Source of the DNA: Mitsuaria sp. GD03876
GTDB lineage: Bacteria > Pseudomonadota > Gammaproteobacteria > Burkholderiales > Burkholderiaceae_C
Assembly: GCF_029840635.1 (NCBI RefSeq)
Contig: NZ_JAOCCU010000046.1
Coordinates: forward strand, 1-50,138
Length of the DNA: 50,138 nt
Direction: 5' to 3'
Part shown: piece after piece, positions 34,101 to 44,006 of the stretch
Layout: every line of letters begins with the position of its first letter
How positions within the stretch are numbered: position 1 is the first letter of the stretch
The notes under the pieces: generated by a model
What the model saw: the letters and a program-made list of their open reading frames with translations, nothing else
Told to the model about the DNA's origin: nothing
The model's database searches: none
Translations under genes and position numbers: made by a program

Positions 34101-34182
34101 AAAAAGGGGCGCCCCGCCGCGCGCTCCGGGGAGCGCGCGGACAAGGATCGCCTGGGAACGCGGCGCCCCCGAAGGCGCCGCG
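34101..34182 (-). terminator. Hairpin cluster with T-run between TonB receptor and ytfQ
   Basis: Read on the minus strand: a 9-bp hairpin (34159-34182), an 11-bp perfect hairpin CCGCGCGCTCC/GGAGCGCGCGG (34117-34140), then self-complementary GGGGCGCCCC followed by TTTTT (34101-34115). This resembles an intrinsic terminator or attenuator placed about 20 nt before the ytfQ start. Confidence 0.7.
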
Positions 34183-34241
34183 ACGGAGCGGGTCACCGGC
34201 CGCGCCCGCGGCTCACGTCGCGGGGCGGTCCGGTCCGGGGG

Positions 34242-37016
34242 TCAGTACTTCGCGTTGAAGCTCAGGCCGTAGAACTTGTCGTCCGACCGGATGTCGTGCG
34301 GGAAGCTCTCGTTCTGGAAGTAGCTGTAGTACTTGGACCCGGTCAGGTTGTTGGCGTTGAAGCTCACGCTCAGCTTCTCGTTGAACGCGTAGCCGATCGC
34401 GAAGTCCAGCCGGCCGTAGTCCTTGACCCGGTTGTAGGTCGGCGGCACGCCCGGATCGCAGGCGGCGACCGGCATGTTGTTCTCCGTCGACGGGGCCAGC
34501 AGGCAGCCGAACGAGCCTTCGTTGAACTTGCTGCGCCAGGTGTAGGTCAGCCGGCTGGTGATGCCGTACTTCTCGTACAGCAGCCCGGCGTTGAAGCTGT
34601 GCTTGGACACGCCCAGCAGCGGCTTGTTGTACAGCGGGTCGGTCTTGGTGTTGACCTTGCTGTCGGCCAGCGTGTAGTTGCCGAAGACGCCCAGCCCGTT
34701 GAACGCGCCCGGCAGGAAGTCCAGGAAGTACTGGCCGCTCAGCTCCAGGCCCTTCAGCGTGGCCTTGCCCAGGTTGCGCGGACGGCTGATGTCGTACTCG
34801 ACGCCGTCGATCACCTCCGGCGCGGTGCTGCGCACGACGCGGTTCTTCAGCGTGCGGTAGTAGACGGCTGCCTGCAGGTAGCTGCCCTTGCCGAAGTACT
34901 TCTCCACCGACAGGTCGTAGGCCGTGCTGGTCTGGTCCTTCAGCTGCGAGTTGCCGCCGCTGCCGCTGGGGCGGATGTTGGCGTTGGTCGGGATCGAGTA
35001 GGTCAGCGACGGGTTCAGGTCGCCCAGCGCCGGGCGCGACATCGTCATGCCGGCGGTGGCCCGCACCAGCAGGTTGGGCGCGACCTCCAGCTTGGCGCTG
35101 GCGTTGGGCAGGAAGCGCGAGGTCGACGACGACGCGCTCTGCGGCGTGATCACGTCGTTGACCCGGCCCGCGCCGCTGATGTCGCGTTCCATCCGCACGA
35201 AGCGGCCGCCGATCACGCCGTCCAGGCGCATGCCGCCGACCTTGGTTTCGTAGTGCGGCTGCACGTAGGCGGCGTAGGTCTTCTCGTCGGAGTCGTAGTT
35301 GTTGAGCGGGTCGTAGGCCGGGTCGCCGAGCGCGCCGCCGTACAGCGCGCGCAGCACGTCGGTGTTGTCGCGCAGGTAGTCCGGATTGGGCGTCATCCAC
35401 GGCGAGCAGCCGTTGATCTGCGGGATGCAGTTGGGCGCCTGGATCAGGAAGTTGCTGGGCAGCTGCGTGGCCGAGCTCACCAGCGTGTTGCGGTTGCCGC
35501 CGGGGGCGTTCGGGCCGCCGGGCGCGTTGGCGCGCCAGTGCGATTCGCGCTTGGTGACGCGGGCGCCGAAGTCCACCGAGGTGATGAAGCCGTTGAGCTC
35601 GTAGTTGCCGCTCAGCGCCACCGCGTCCTGCTTGGACTTGGCGCGGTTGATGTCCTGGAACAGCGAGTTGGCGAAGCGGAAGTCCGTGGCCTGGCCCAGC
35701 GGGTTGCCCGGCATGTTGGTCGTGCCGTAGCCGCCGTTGTTGATCACGATGTCGACCTGGCTGATCTGCTTGCCGATGTCGACGATGATGTTGCGGTTGC
35801 TGTTGGACGACTCCATCCGCGACACGTCGAGGTTCATCGACAGCGGACCCGAGTTGTACTTCCAGCCGCCGGCGAGCACGCGCTGGTCGGTCGCGCTGGT
35901 CTTGGCCTGCGTGCTGGTCAGGCCCGGCACGTTGTTGAAGGTCGCCGAGATGCCGTTGCACAGCCGCTGGATCGGCTGGCCCGACGGGCCGAGGAAACCG
36001 GCGCCGTCGACGTGCGCGTCGAAGCAGTCGGTACTGGCCTTCGGGTTGGTGATGTTCTGCGCCGCGAAGATGTCCGAGAAGATGAAGAAGGTCGCGAACT
36101 TCGCGCGATAGCCCGCGTACAGGCCGTCGACGTAGAACTCGTTTTCCTGGTTCGGACGCCACTGGAAGGATGCGTTGACCTGCGGGCGCTGGTAGTTGCC
36201 GGTGTCGGTCAGGCCGCCGACGCAGGTCGGCAGCACGATGCCGGGCGCTCCCGGCGGGCCGTTGGTGCCCGAGCGCGGATCGCAGTTGAACGAGATCGGC
36301 CGGTTGAACTTGTGGTCGGCGTAGGAGATGTCGATCAGGCCGCCCATCTCGCCCGCCGGCGTGTTGGTGCGGTAGGAGCCGAGCACGCCCAGCTTGGAGC
36401 TGATCTTGTCGGCATAGTCGCCCTGGCTCGCGCGGCCGTTGACCACCAGCGTCAGGCCCTTGGCGAACTCCAGCGGCTTGCGCAGCTTCAGGTCGATCGC
36501 ACCGGCCACGCCGCCTTCGACCAGGTTGGCGCCGGCGGACTTGTAGACGTCGGCGCGGGAGATCGCCTCCGCCGGCAGGTCCTGGAACGCGAAGCCGCGG
36601 CCCACGCCGGTGAACATCTCGCGGCCGTCGACGGTCGTGATGATGTCGCCGATGCCGCGGATCAGCGGGTTCACGATCTCGTTGTTGAAGTTGACGACGG
36701 TCTGGATGCCGGGCACGCGCTGCAGCGCCTCGGCCACCGTGTTGTCGGGGAACTTGCCGATGTCGTCGGCGACGATCGATTCGACGACCTGGTCGGCGTC
36801 GCGCTTGGTCTGCACCGCCGCCGCGCGGCTCGCGCGCTGGCCGACGATGACCACCTGTTCCAGCTTGGTGCCCGCGGCGCCCGAGGCCGCGGTGTCCGGC
36901 GCCTGGGGCGCCTGCGGCGCGGTCTGCGCCAGGACCTGCTGTCCGGCCAGGCACAGCGTCAGGCACGCCGCGGCCGAGATCGGCGAGAGCCGGAGGGAAT
37001 GAGGGAGTCGAGTCAT
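34242..37016 (-). CDS. TonB-dependent receptor, Xanthomonas/Caulobacter carbohydrate type
   Basis: Outer-membrane transporter of 924 residues. The signal peptide ends near VLA-QT (residue 31), a TonB-box-like VVIVG lies near 55, the plug contains ADDIGKFPDNTVAEALQRVPG, and the C-terminus is FNAKY. GGAGA precedes the ATG at 37016. It is flanked by two ABC sugar importers, so its cargo is probably a galactose- or arabinose-containing oligosaccharide. A 293-bp upstream region holds one of three predicted operators (37281-37310), implying its own promoter and a long leader. The hairpin cluster downstream would set its expression apart from ytfQRT-yjfF. Confidence 0.92.
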   Translation of the reverse strand: MTRLPHSLRLSPISAAACLTLCLAGQQVLAQTAPQAPQAPDTAASGAAGTKLEQVVIVGQRASRAAAVQTKRDADQVVESIVADDIGKFPDNTVAEALQRVPGIQTVVNFNNEIVNPLIRGIGDIITTVDGREMFTGVGRGFAFQDLPAEAISRADVYKSAGANLVEGGVAGAIDLKLRKPLEFAKGLTLVVNGRASQGDYADKISSKLGVLGSYRTNTPAGEMGGLIDISYADHKFNRPISFNCDPRSGTNGPPGAPGIVLPTCVGGLTDTGNYQRPQVNASFQWRPNQENEFYVDGLYAGYRAKFATFFIFSDIFAAQNITNPKASTDCFDAHVDGAGFLGPSGQPIQRLCNGISATFNNVPGLTSTQAKTSATDQRVLAGGWKYNSGPLSMNLDVSRMESSNSNRNIIVDIGKQISQVDIVINNGGYGTTNMPGNPLGQATDFRFANSLFQDINRAKSKQDAVALSGNYELNGFITSVDFGARVTKRESHWRANAPGGPNAPGGNRNTLVSSATQLPSNFLIQAPNCIPQINGCSPWMTPNPDYLRDNTDVLRALYGGALGDPAYDPLNNYDSDEKTYAAYVQPHYETKVGGMRLDGVIGGRFVRMERDISGAGRVNDVITPQSASSSTSRFLPNASAKLEVAPNLLVRATAGMTMSRPALGDLNPSLTYSIPTNANIRPSGSGGNSQLKDQTSTAYDLSVEKYFGKGSYLQAAVYYRTLKNRVVRSTAPEVIDGVEYDISRPRNLGKATLKGLELSGQYFLDFLPGAFNGLGVFGNYTLADSKVNTKTDPLYNKPLLGVSKHSFNAGLLYEKYGITSRLTYTWRSKFNEGSFGCLLAPSTENNMPVAACDPGVPPTYNRVKDYGRLDFAIGYAFNEKLSVSFNANNLTGSKYYSYFQNESFPHDIRSDDKFYGLSFNAKY

Positions 37017-37280
37017 TGTTGTCTCCAGGGGCCTCGTCGCCGGGCACCGGTCGGGGGACCGCGCCCGGCTCGGGCCGGGTTTTAATACAAACAACTTTTC
37101 TTGCAATATTCGGCGAGATTCGGCGTCCGCCGGCACCCGTCGCGTGCCTGCCGCCGCCCCGGCGCGGCGGGTTCTCCGCCGGGCCGGTTCCACGGTGAGC
37201 CGTGGATAACCGTCCTCGGATGCCACCGTCGGCGGGCTGACCCGCGACGGACTTTCAGGACCTTGGCATCCGGTTTTTCT

Positions 37281-37310
37281 GATTATTCACAAATTAATTC
37301 GTTATAAACC
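37281..37310. promoter_or_regulatory. Predicted operator A of the local ArsR-like regulator
   Basis: AT-rich 30-bp site: GATTATTCAC, 10 bp, GTTATAAACC. It has the same half-site pattern and the same 10-bp gap as the sites at 46332 and 47500. It lies between the end of the binding-protein gene (its last base touches that gene's stop codon) and the TonB receptor, on the upstream side of the latter. Confidence 0.65.
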
Positions 37311-38839
37311 TAGCGCAAACCATGAGAGACGGCGGCTTGTGCCGTCGGCGCCACGTCCGCGTGGGTCGAGGGGCCGCCCGGAGCGGCGCCCATGAAGCGC
37401 GACTCGCGCTCCAGCAGCCGGTTGATGCGGGTCTGGCCCTTGGCGAGCGTCGCGTCCATCGGCTCGCCGGAGACCACGATCGAGGCCAGCGTGTCGCCCA
37501 GCAGCCCCATCACGCGCGACTGCCGCGCCACCGTCGCGGGCAGCCCGGTGCCGTGCGCCGCGACCGGGCCGAGCGCGGCGCGCATCGGCAGCGCCTTGAA
37601 GGCCGCGCTGTCGACCGCCGACTGCCGCGCGGGCAGTTGCCCGGTGCGGGCCCAGGCGAGGCTCTCGTCGTTGAGGAAGCGCAGGAAGCGCAGGCCCGCC
37701 TCGCGCTCCGCCAGCGTCTGCCGCGGGTTGCGCAGCATCACCCAGGTGTGGCTGTCGGCCCAGGTGCCGGGCTGGCGGAACAGCGTCGGCTCCGGCAGCG
37801 CCTCGTACTGGCGGCTCAGCGGATTGCCGGGCCGCGCGGCGCGCGCGTTGAGCTCGCCCAGCAGCCAGGTGCCGTTGGGCATCACGCCGCCGGCGCCGGC
37901 CATGAAGCCCTGCAGCGCGGCGCTGTAGTCCATGTGGCGGGTGGACAGCCCCTCGGCGTAGATCGTGCGCATCAGCTGCACGGCCTCGCGCACCGCCGGC
38001 GTCGTCAGGTCGATCGCTTGGTCCCCGCGCGGGAACAGCGAGCCGCCTTGCTGCGCCACCAGCCCCAGCACCGAGCGGGCGAAGAAGCTGGGGTCGTTCA
38101 GCGTCAGCCAGACGAAGTAGGGCTTGCCGGTCGCGCGCTTGAAGGCGCGCGCCTGCTCGAGCAGCTCCCGCGCCGAGCCCGGCAGCTTCGCCTGGCCCTT
38201 CGCGTCGACCAGCCCGGCCTGCTTCATCAGCCCGAGGTTGATGTGCCACAGCATCGCGTGGCTGTCGTAGGGCAGCGCCACCACGTGGCCGCCCAGCGTC
38301 ACGCCATGGCGCGCGTGCGGCGTGAAGTCGGCGACCGGCACGCCGTCGCGGGCGAAGCCGTCCTCGAGCGGCTGCAGCAGGTCGCGCTTGGCGAAGTCGC
38401 CCAGCACCGAGGCATGCATGATCGACACGGTCGGCAGGTCGCCGCCGACGATGCGCGCGCCCAGCTGCTGGTAGTAGGCCGAGTGCTCGACCACCTGCGT
38501 GTCGACGCGGATGCGGCCGGCCTCGCGGGCGTTGAAGCGGTTGGTGAGCGCGGTGATGATCCCGCACTCGCTGCTGGCCTGGGACGGGTCGGTGACCTGG
38601 CCGTACTCGGCGTCGCAGCTGCCGAAGAAGCGGGCCAGCGTGATGTGGACCTCGCCGCCCTGCCCTTGCGCGGCGGCGGGGGCGCCCGCCAGCGCGAGCG
38701 CGCCGAACGCGGCTGCGGCGGTGGCGACGCGGCGCAGCGCGACCCGCAGTCCGGCGCGTGGCGCGGCGCGGCGGGCGTGGTGGAGAGCGTCGTGGCGGAC
38801 GTCGTGGTGGACGTCGTGATGGGACTGGCGGTCCGTCAT
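37310..38839 (-). CDS. ABC sugar-transporter substrate-binding protein (MalE-like) with His-rich N-terminus
   Basis: Solute-binding protein family 1, 509 residues. The N-terminus carries a histidine-rich stretch (HHDVHHDVRHDALHH, residues 7-21) before a normal signal peptide ending at AAA-QG (residue 58); the ATG overlaps the upstream permease stop, so the extension is likely translated. The mature protein has YYQQLGARIVGGDLPTV and LPYDSHAMLWHIN, typical of oligosaccharide binders. It is the last gene of the chain from galT. It should deliver an oligosaccharide, probably galactose-containing, to the permeases upstream. Confidence 0.85.
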   Translation of the reverse strand: MTDRQSHHDVHHDVRHDALHHARRAAPRAGLRVALRRVATAAAAFGALALAGAPAAAQGQGGEVHITLARFFGSCDAEYGQVTDPSQASSECGIITALTNRFNAREAGRIRVDTQVVEHSAYYQQLGARIVGGDLPTVSIMHASVLGDFAKRDLLQPLEDGFARDGVPVADFTPHARHGVTLGGHVVALPYDSHAMLWHINLGLMKQAGLVDAKGQAKLPGSARELLEQARAFKRATGKPYFVWLTLNDPSFFARSVLGLVAQQGGSLFPRGDQAIDLTTPAVREAVQLMRTIYAEGLSTRHMDYSAALQGFMAGAGGVMPNGTWLLGELNARAARPGNPLSRQYEALPEPTLFRQPGTWADSHTWVMLRNPRQTLAEREAGLRFLRFLNDESLAWARTGQLPARQSAVDSAAFKALPMRAALGPVAAHGTGLPATVARQSRVMGLLGDTLASIVVSGEPMDATLAKGQTRINRLLERESRFMGAAPGGPSTHADVAPTAQAAVSHGLR

Positions 38840-39675
38840 GCCGGTTTCCCTCCCGCGACGGCGGCGACGATGTGCCGCTGGAAGAAGGCGTAGAGCACCA
38901 GCACCGGCAGCGCCGCGAACACCGCCTGCGCCATCAGGAAGCCCAGCCCCTCGGACTGCGCGAAGTTGGTCTGCGTGGCCGCCAGGCCCAGCGTCAGCGT
39001 GTACATCTCGGGACGGGTCGCGGAGATCAGCGGCCACAGGTAGTCGTTCCACGCGGCCAGGAAGCTGAAGATGCCCAGCGTCGCCTGCGCCGGCAGCGTC
39101 AGCGGCAGGATCACGCGCCAGAAGATCTTCCAGCGCGAGGCGTTGTCCATCAGCGCCGCCTCCTCCAGCTCGCGCGGGATCGCCTTGAAGAACTGCGTCA
39201 TCAGGAACACGCCGAACGGCGCGGCCAGCCGCGGCAGGATCAGCCCGGCGTAGCTGTTGTGCAGGCCGAGCTCCGCGAAGATCCGGTGCAGCGGGATCAC
39301 CACCGCCGGCTCCGGCACCGCCAGGCCCGCCAGCGCGAGCGCGAAGGCGACGCGCCGGCCGGGAAACTCGCAGCGCGCGAAGCCGTAGCCGGCCAGCGAC
39401 GAGATGAAGAGGACCAGCGCCGTCTGCGCCAGCGCGACCACGCAGCTGTTGAGCACCCAGCGGAACACCGCCGGGTTGGCCAGGATGTCGGCGTAGTTGC
39501 GCAGCGTGAACGGCGTCGTGAGGATCGCGTCGGTGCGCTCCATCAGCACCGCGTTCGACTTCAGCGACAGCGTCAGCACCCACGCCAGCGGCAGCATCCA
39601 CAGCAGCGCCAGCGCGATCGCGGCGCCGAGCAACACGCGGTCCCAGGGACCGTTCTGCCAGACGCGAGCGCTCAT
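38836..39675 (-). CDS. ABC sugar-transporter permease (MalG-like)
   Basis: Inner-membrane permease of 279 residues, six predicted helices, with the conserved EAA loop (RELEEAALMDNASRWKIFWRVILPLTLP). It overlaps both neighbours by four bases. It pairs with the MalF-like permease and the MalK-like ATPase. Confidence 0.9.
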   Translation of the reverse strand: MSARVWQNGPWDRVLLGAAIALALLWMLPLAWVLTLSLKSNAVLMERTDAILTTPFTLRNYADILANPAVFRWVLNSCVVALAQTALVLFISSLAGYGFARCEFPGRRVAFALALAGLAVPEPAVVIPLHRIFAELGLHNSYAGLILPRLAAPFGVFLMTQFFKAIPRELEEAALMDNASRWKIFWRVILPLTLPAQATLGIFSFLAAWNDYLWPLISATRPEMYTLTLGLAATQTNFAQSEGLGFLMAQAVFAALPVLVLYAFFQRHIVAAVAGGKPA

Positions 39676-40567
39676 GACGACGCTCCTTCGCGGCGTTCGG
39701 CCCAGCGCTGGACGGACACGCCCAGCACCATCAGCACGAACAGCAGCTGCGCCGCCGCGGCCGAGTAACCCAGCGCCCATTGGTCGAAGAGCGCCTCGTA
39801 GATGAACATCACCAGCGTGCGGGTGCTGTTGTTGGGGCCGCCGTTGGTCAGCAGCTGCGCCTGGCCGAAGACCTGCAGCTGGCCGATCACCTGGATGATG
39901 GCCACCATCACCAGCGTGCGGCGCAGCGCCGGCAGCGTGATGAAGCGGAAGCTGCGCCAGCGGCTGGCGTTGTCCAGCGCGGCGGCCTCGTAGAGGTCGG
40001 GCGGGATCTGCTGCAGCGCCGCCAGGATCAGCATCATCGGCAGCCCGATGCCCCACCACAGCGTCACCAGCGCGATGAAGGGCAGCGCGAGCGATTCGTT
40101 GCTCAGCGGCGCGAGGTCGGGCAGGCCCATCGCCGCCAGGCCCTGGCTGAGCAGCCCGCGGTCGGGCAGCAGCACCAGGCGCCAGATCAGCGTGACCACC
40201 GTCACCGACAGCACGTTGGACGCGAAGAAGATGCCGCGCAGCCAGGCGCCGGCGCGGCCCGGGCGGTTCAGCACCAGCGCCAGCGCCAGGCCCAGGCCGA
40301 CGAAGGCCGGCGTGCACATCGCGGCGAAGAAGACCGTGTTCAGCGCGCAGCGCAGGAACACCTCGTCGCGCGCCAGGTCCAGGAAGTTGGCCAGGCCGAC
40401 GAACTGGCCCTTGCCGGTCAGCAGGTCCACCGCGTGGAAGGACAGCCAGAAGCCCTCCAGCACCGGCGCCGCGAGCAGGCCCAGGTAGCAGACCGCGAAC
40501 GGCGCGACGAAGGCCCAGCCCACCCAGGCCGGGCCCGCCATCGCCGGGCGCTCCAGCGTCGCGGCGC

Positions 40568-40571
<4 letters not shown>
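39672..40571 (-). CDS. ABC sugar-transporter permease (MalF-like)
   Basis: Inner-membrane permease of 299 residues, six helices, with the EAA loop (DLYEAAALDNASRWRSFRFITLPALR) and the downstream LTNGGPNNSTRTLVMFIYE segment typical of MalF/UgpA-type proteins. The start overlaps the ATPase stop (ATGA). It is shorter than E. coli MalF, as usual for this branch. Confidence 0.9.
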
Positions 40572-41701
<1,130 letters not shown>

Positions 41702-41770
41702 ACGTCTCCTGCTGGGCGCCTGCTGTCGCGGCGCCTCTGGTCTCTCTGAATCAGCGGTCGACCCGCGCGC

Positions 41771-42856
41771 TCATCGCTTGCGGGCGCCGAACTCGCGCAG
41801 CAGCTCGGCCTCGCGCGCCCGGTACGGCGTGCCGTCGGTGTGCAGCACGTCGTGGAACCAGACCAGCGGCGGGTTGATCGTGTACGGCCGTTGCCAGGAA
41901 TCCCACGGCATCTTGGTCTGGCTCTTGCCGTCGACGAAGCCCCAGTTCAGCATGCCCACGTCCTCGCGCCAGGCGATCGGCAGCGCCACGTCGAAGGTCG
42001 AGCCCAGGCTGCGCGCCATGTACTCGGTGCAGATCAGCGGGCGGCCGTAGGACTGCAGCTGCCGGATGCGGGCCTCGAATTTCTCGGGCCAGTTGTAGTC
42101 GTGGAAGCTGACCACGTCGGAACAGGCCAGCTGCGCCCGCTGCACCGCGTTGAGCTCCACCGAGTCCGGGCCCCAGTCGTCGCCCAGCCACAAGCCGCTG
42201 GTCAGCGGCTGCGACGGCCGCTGCGCCCGCGCCCAGTCGAAGGCCTGCGGGATCAGCTCGGCCACCAGCGCGATCTTGTCCTTGGCCTCGCGCGGCAGGT
42301 AGTAACCCATGCCGCCGCCCTGGTTGTCGGGCTCGTTCCAGATGTCCCAGTAGGTGACGCGCGGATCCTGGCCGTAGGTGCGGACGATGTCCTCGACGTA
42401 GGCGCGCAGCGCGGGCCAGGTCGAGCGGTCGGCCAGCTGCGTCGCCGACGGGCTCTGCACCCAGCCGGAGTTGTGCACGCCGGGGATCGGCTCGCGCTGC
42501 GGGCCCAGCTGCGGATGCGGGTCCCAGCAGGAGTCGAACAGCACGAACATCGTCTTGATGCCGTGGCGGTCGGCGATGTCCAGGTACTGGTCGATGCGCC
42601 GCTTGAAGCCGGCGGCATCCTGCGCCCACAGCAGGTCGTGCAGGAACACGCGCATCGTGTTCATGCCCAGGCCGGCGGCCCAGCCCAGCTCCAGCTCGAC
42701 CCGCTCGGGATCGAAGGATTCGGCCTGCCACATGGCCAACTGGTTGATGGCGGACGCGGGCACGAAGTTGGCGCCCAGGGCGCGCGGTTGCGCCTGGAAC
42801 CAGGCATGCGCCTGCTCGGGCGTCCAGCGGACGGGAACGGAAGTCGGATTGCTCAT
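41771..42856 (-). CDS. Cytoplasmic GH-A clan (cellulase/GH5-like) glycoside hydrolase
   Basis: TIM-barrel hydrolase of 361 residues. Glu175 in WDIWNEPDN is the acid/base and Glu278 in LICTEYMARS the nucleophile, as in clan GH-A. The family start RALGANFVPASAINQLAMWQ and GMNTMRVFLHDLLW resemble proteins often annotated as cellulase-family or beta-xylanase but mostly uncharacterised. There is no signal peptide, so it should act on imported oligosaccharides. Its position between galM and the importer genes suggests it releases galactose from a beta-galacto-oligosaccharide. Substrate not proven. Confidence 0.8.
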   Translation of the reverse strand: MSNPTSVPVRWTPEQAHAWFQAQPRALGANFVPASAINQLAMWQAESFDPERVELELGWAAGLGMNTMRVFLHDLLWAQDAAGFKRRIDQYLDIADRHGIKTMFVLFDSCWDPHPQLGPQREPIPGVHNSGWVQSPSATQLADRSTWPALRAYVEDIVRTYGQDPRVTYWDIWNEPDNQGGGMGYYLPREAKDKIALVAELIPQAFDWARAQRPSQPLTSGLWLGDDWGPDSVELNAVQRAQLACSDVVSFHDYNWPEKFEARIRQLQSYGRPLICTEYMARSLGSTFDVALPIAWREDVGMLNWGFVDGKSQTKMPWDSWQRPYTINPPLVWFHDVLHTDGTPYRAREAELLREFGARKR

Positions 42857-42872
42857 GGTCGTGTGAGGAGGG

Positions 42873-44006
42873 TCAGGCCTGGCCGGCCGTCGGCGGCGAC
42901 GGCGTCGAGGGCGCGGCAGGCGTCGAGGGAGACATCGAGGACGGCGGCGACGGTGCCTCCTCCGATGCCGACGTGGGGAGGAAGCGGTAGGTCAGGCGAT
43001 GGCGGTAGACCTCGCCCGGGCGCAGCACCGCGCCGGGCTGCGGCCATTCGGGGTGATGAGGACTGTCGGGCAGGGCCTGCGGCTCCAGCGCCAGGCCGGC
43101 GTGCCGCGCATGCGGGCGGCCGTCGCGGCCGGGTGTCTGCGGCAGGAATTCGCCGGCGTAGAACTGCAGCCCCGGCGCGCTGCTGTGCAGCGCCAGGCCG
43201 AGCCGGCCGTCCCCCGAGCGCAGCACCGCCGCGACCGGCGAGACCCCGCCCGCGGCGGCGGCCGGCGCCTCGGGCGCGTCCAGCAGCCAGCAGTGGTCGT
43301 GGCACGCCGGCTGCGTGTCGAGCCGGCGCAGCGCCTCCAGCGCCTCGCCGATGCGGCGCGGGCGGCGGAAGTCGAAAGGCGTGCCGTCGACCGCGGCCTG
43401 CTCGCCGGTCGGGATCAGGTCCGCGCGCACCGGCAGGTAGCGCGGCGCGTTGATCCGCAGCTGCTGGTCGAGGATGCCCCGCTCCGGACCGTCGAGGCTG
43501 AAGTAGGCGTGGCTGCTGAGGTTGACCAGCGTCGGCGCGTCGGTGCGCGCCTCCAGGCTGACGCTGACCGTCAGCGGCGCCTCGATCCGGTAGGTCACGC
43601 GCACGTCGACCTGGCCGGGGAAGCCCTGGTCGCCGTCGGGCGAGCGCAGGCCCAGCTCCAGCACGTCGTCGTCGTGCCGGATCAGGGTCCACAGGTGCCG
43701 ATGGAAGCCGCGCGCGCCCCCGTGCAGCTGGTTGGGGCCCTCGTTCGCGTCGAGCGCGAAGGTCCGGCCGTCCAGCGCGAAGGACGCGCCGGCGATGCGG
43801 TTGGCATAGCGGCCGACGATGGCGCCGAGGTACCCCGGCTGGACCAGGTAGTCGGCGGGCGTGGCGTAGCCGAGCAGCACCTCGCGCCCCGGGCCGGCCT
43901 CGCCGTCCAGCGGCACGACGCAGGACATCCAGGCCGCGCCGGCATCGGTGACGCGCAGCGAGAGGCCGGCCGGCGAGCGCAGCGTGAAGGCGCGCGGCGC
44001 GCTCAT
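42873..44006 (-). CDS. galM: Galactose mutarotase (aldose 1-epimerase)
   Basis: Enzyme of 377 residues that interconverts alpha- and beta-galactose. Family motifs are GRYANRIAGASFALDG (about 65-80), NQLHGG, the catalytic-histidine segment LSSHAYFSLDG and the C-terminal glutamate region LALEPQALPDSP. The last 30 residues are a Ser/Pro/Ala tail not needed for the fold. The ATG overlaps the galK stop. It supplies alpha-galactose to GalK. Confidence 0.92.
   Translation of the reverse strand: MSAPRAFTLRSPAGLSLRVTDAGAAWMSCVVPLDGEAGPGREVLLGYATPADYLVQPGYLGAIVGRYANRIAGASFALDGRTFALDANEGPNQLHGGARGFHRHLWTLIRHDDDVLELGLRSPDGDQGFPGQVDVRVTYRIEAPLTVSVSLEARTDAPTLVNLSSHAYFSLDGPERGILDQQLRINAPRYLPVRADLIPTGEQAAVDGTPFDFRRPRRIGEALEALRRLDTQPACHDHCWLLDAPEAPAAAAGGVSPVAAVLRSGDGRLGLALHSSAPGLQFYAGEFLPQTPGRDGRPHARHAGLALEPQALPDSPHHPEWPQPGAVLRPGEVYRHRLTYRFLPTSASEEAPSPPSSMSPSTPAAPSTPSPPTAGQA

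Noticed and set aside
37081-37112. AT-rich segment TTTAATACAAACAACTT... as a fourth copy of the ArsR-like operator
   Set aside because: The left part resembles site C, but there is no GTTATTAA half-site 10 bp after an AC, so the fixed geometry is missing. More likely part of the TonB receptor promoter.
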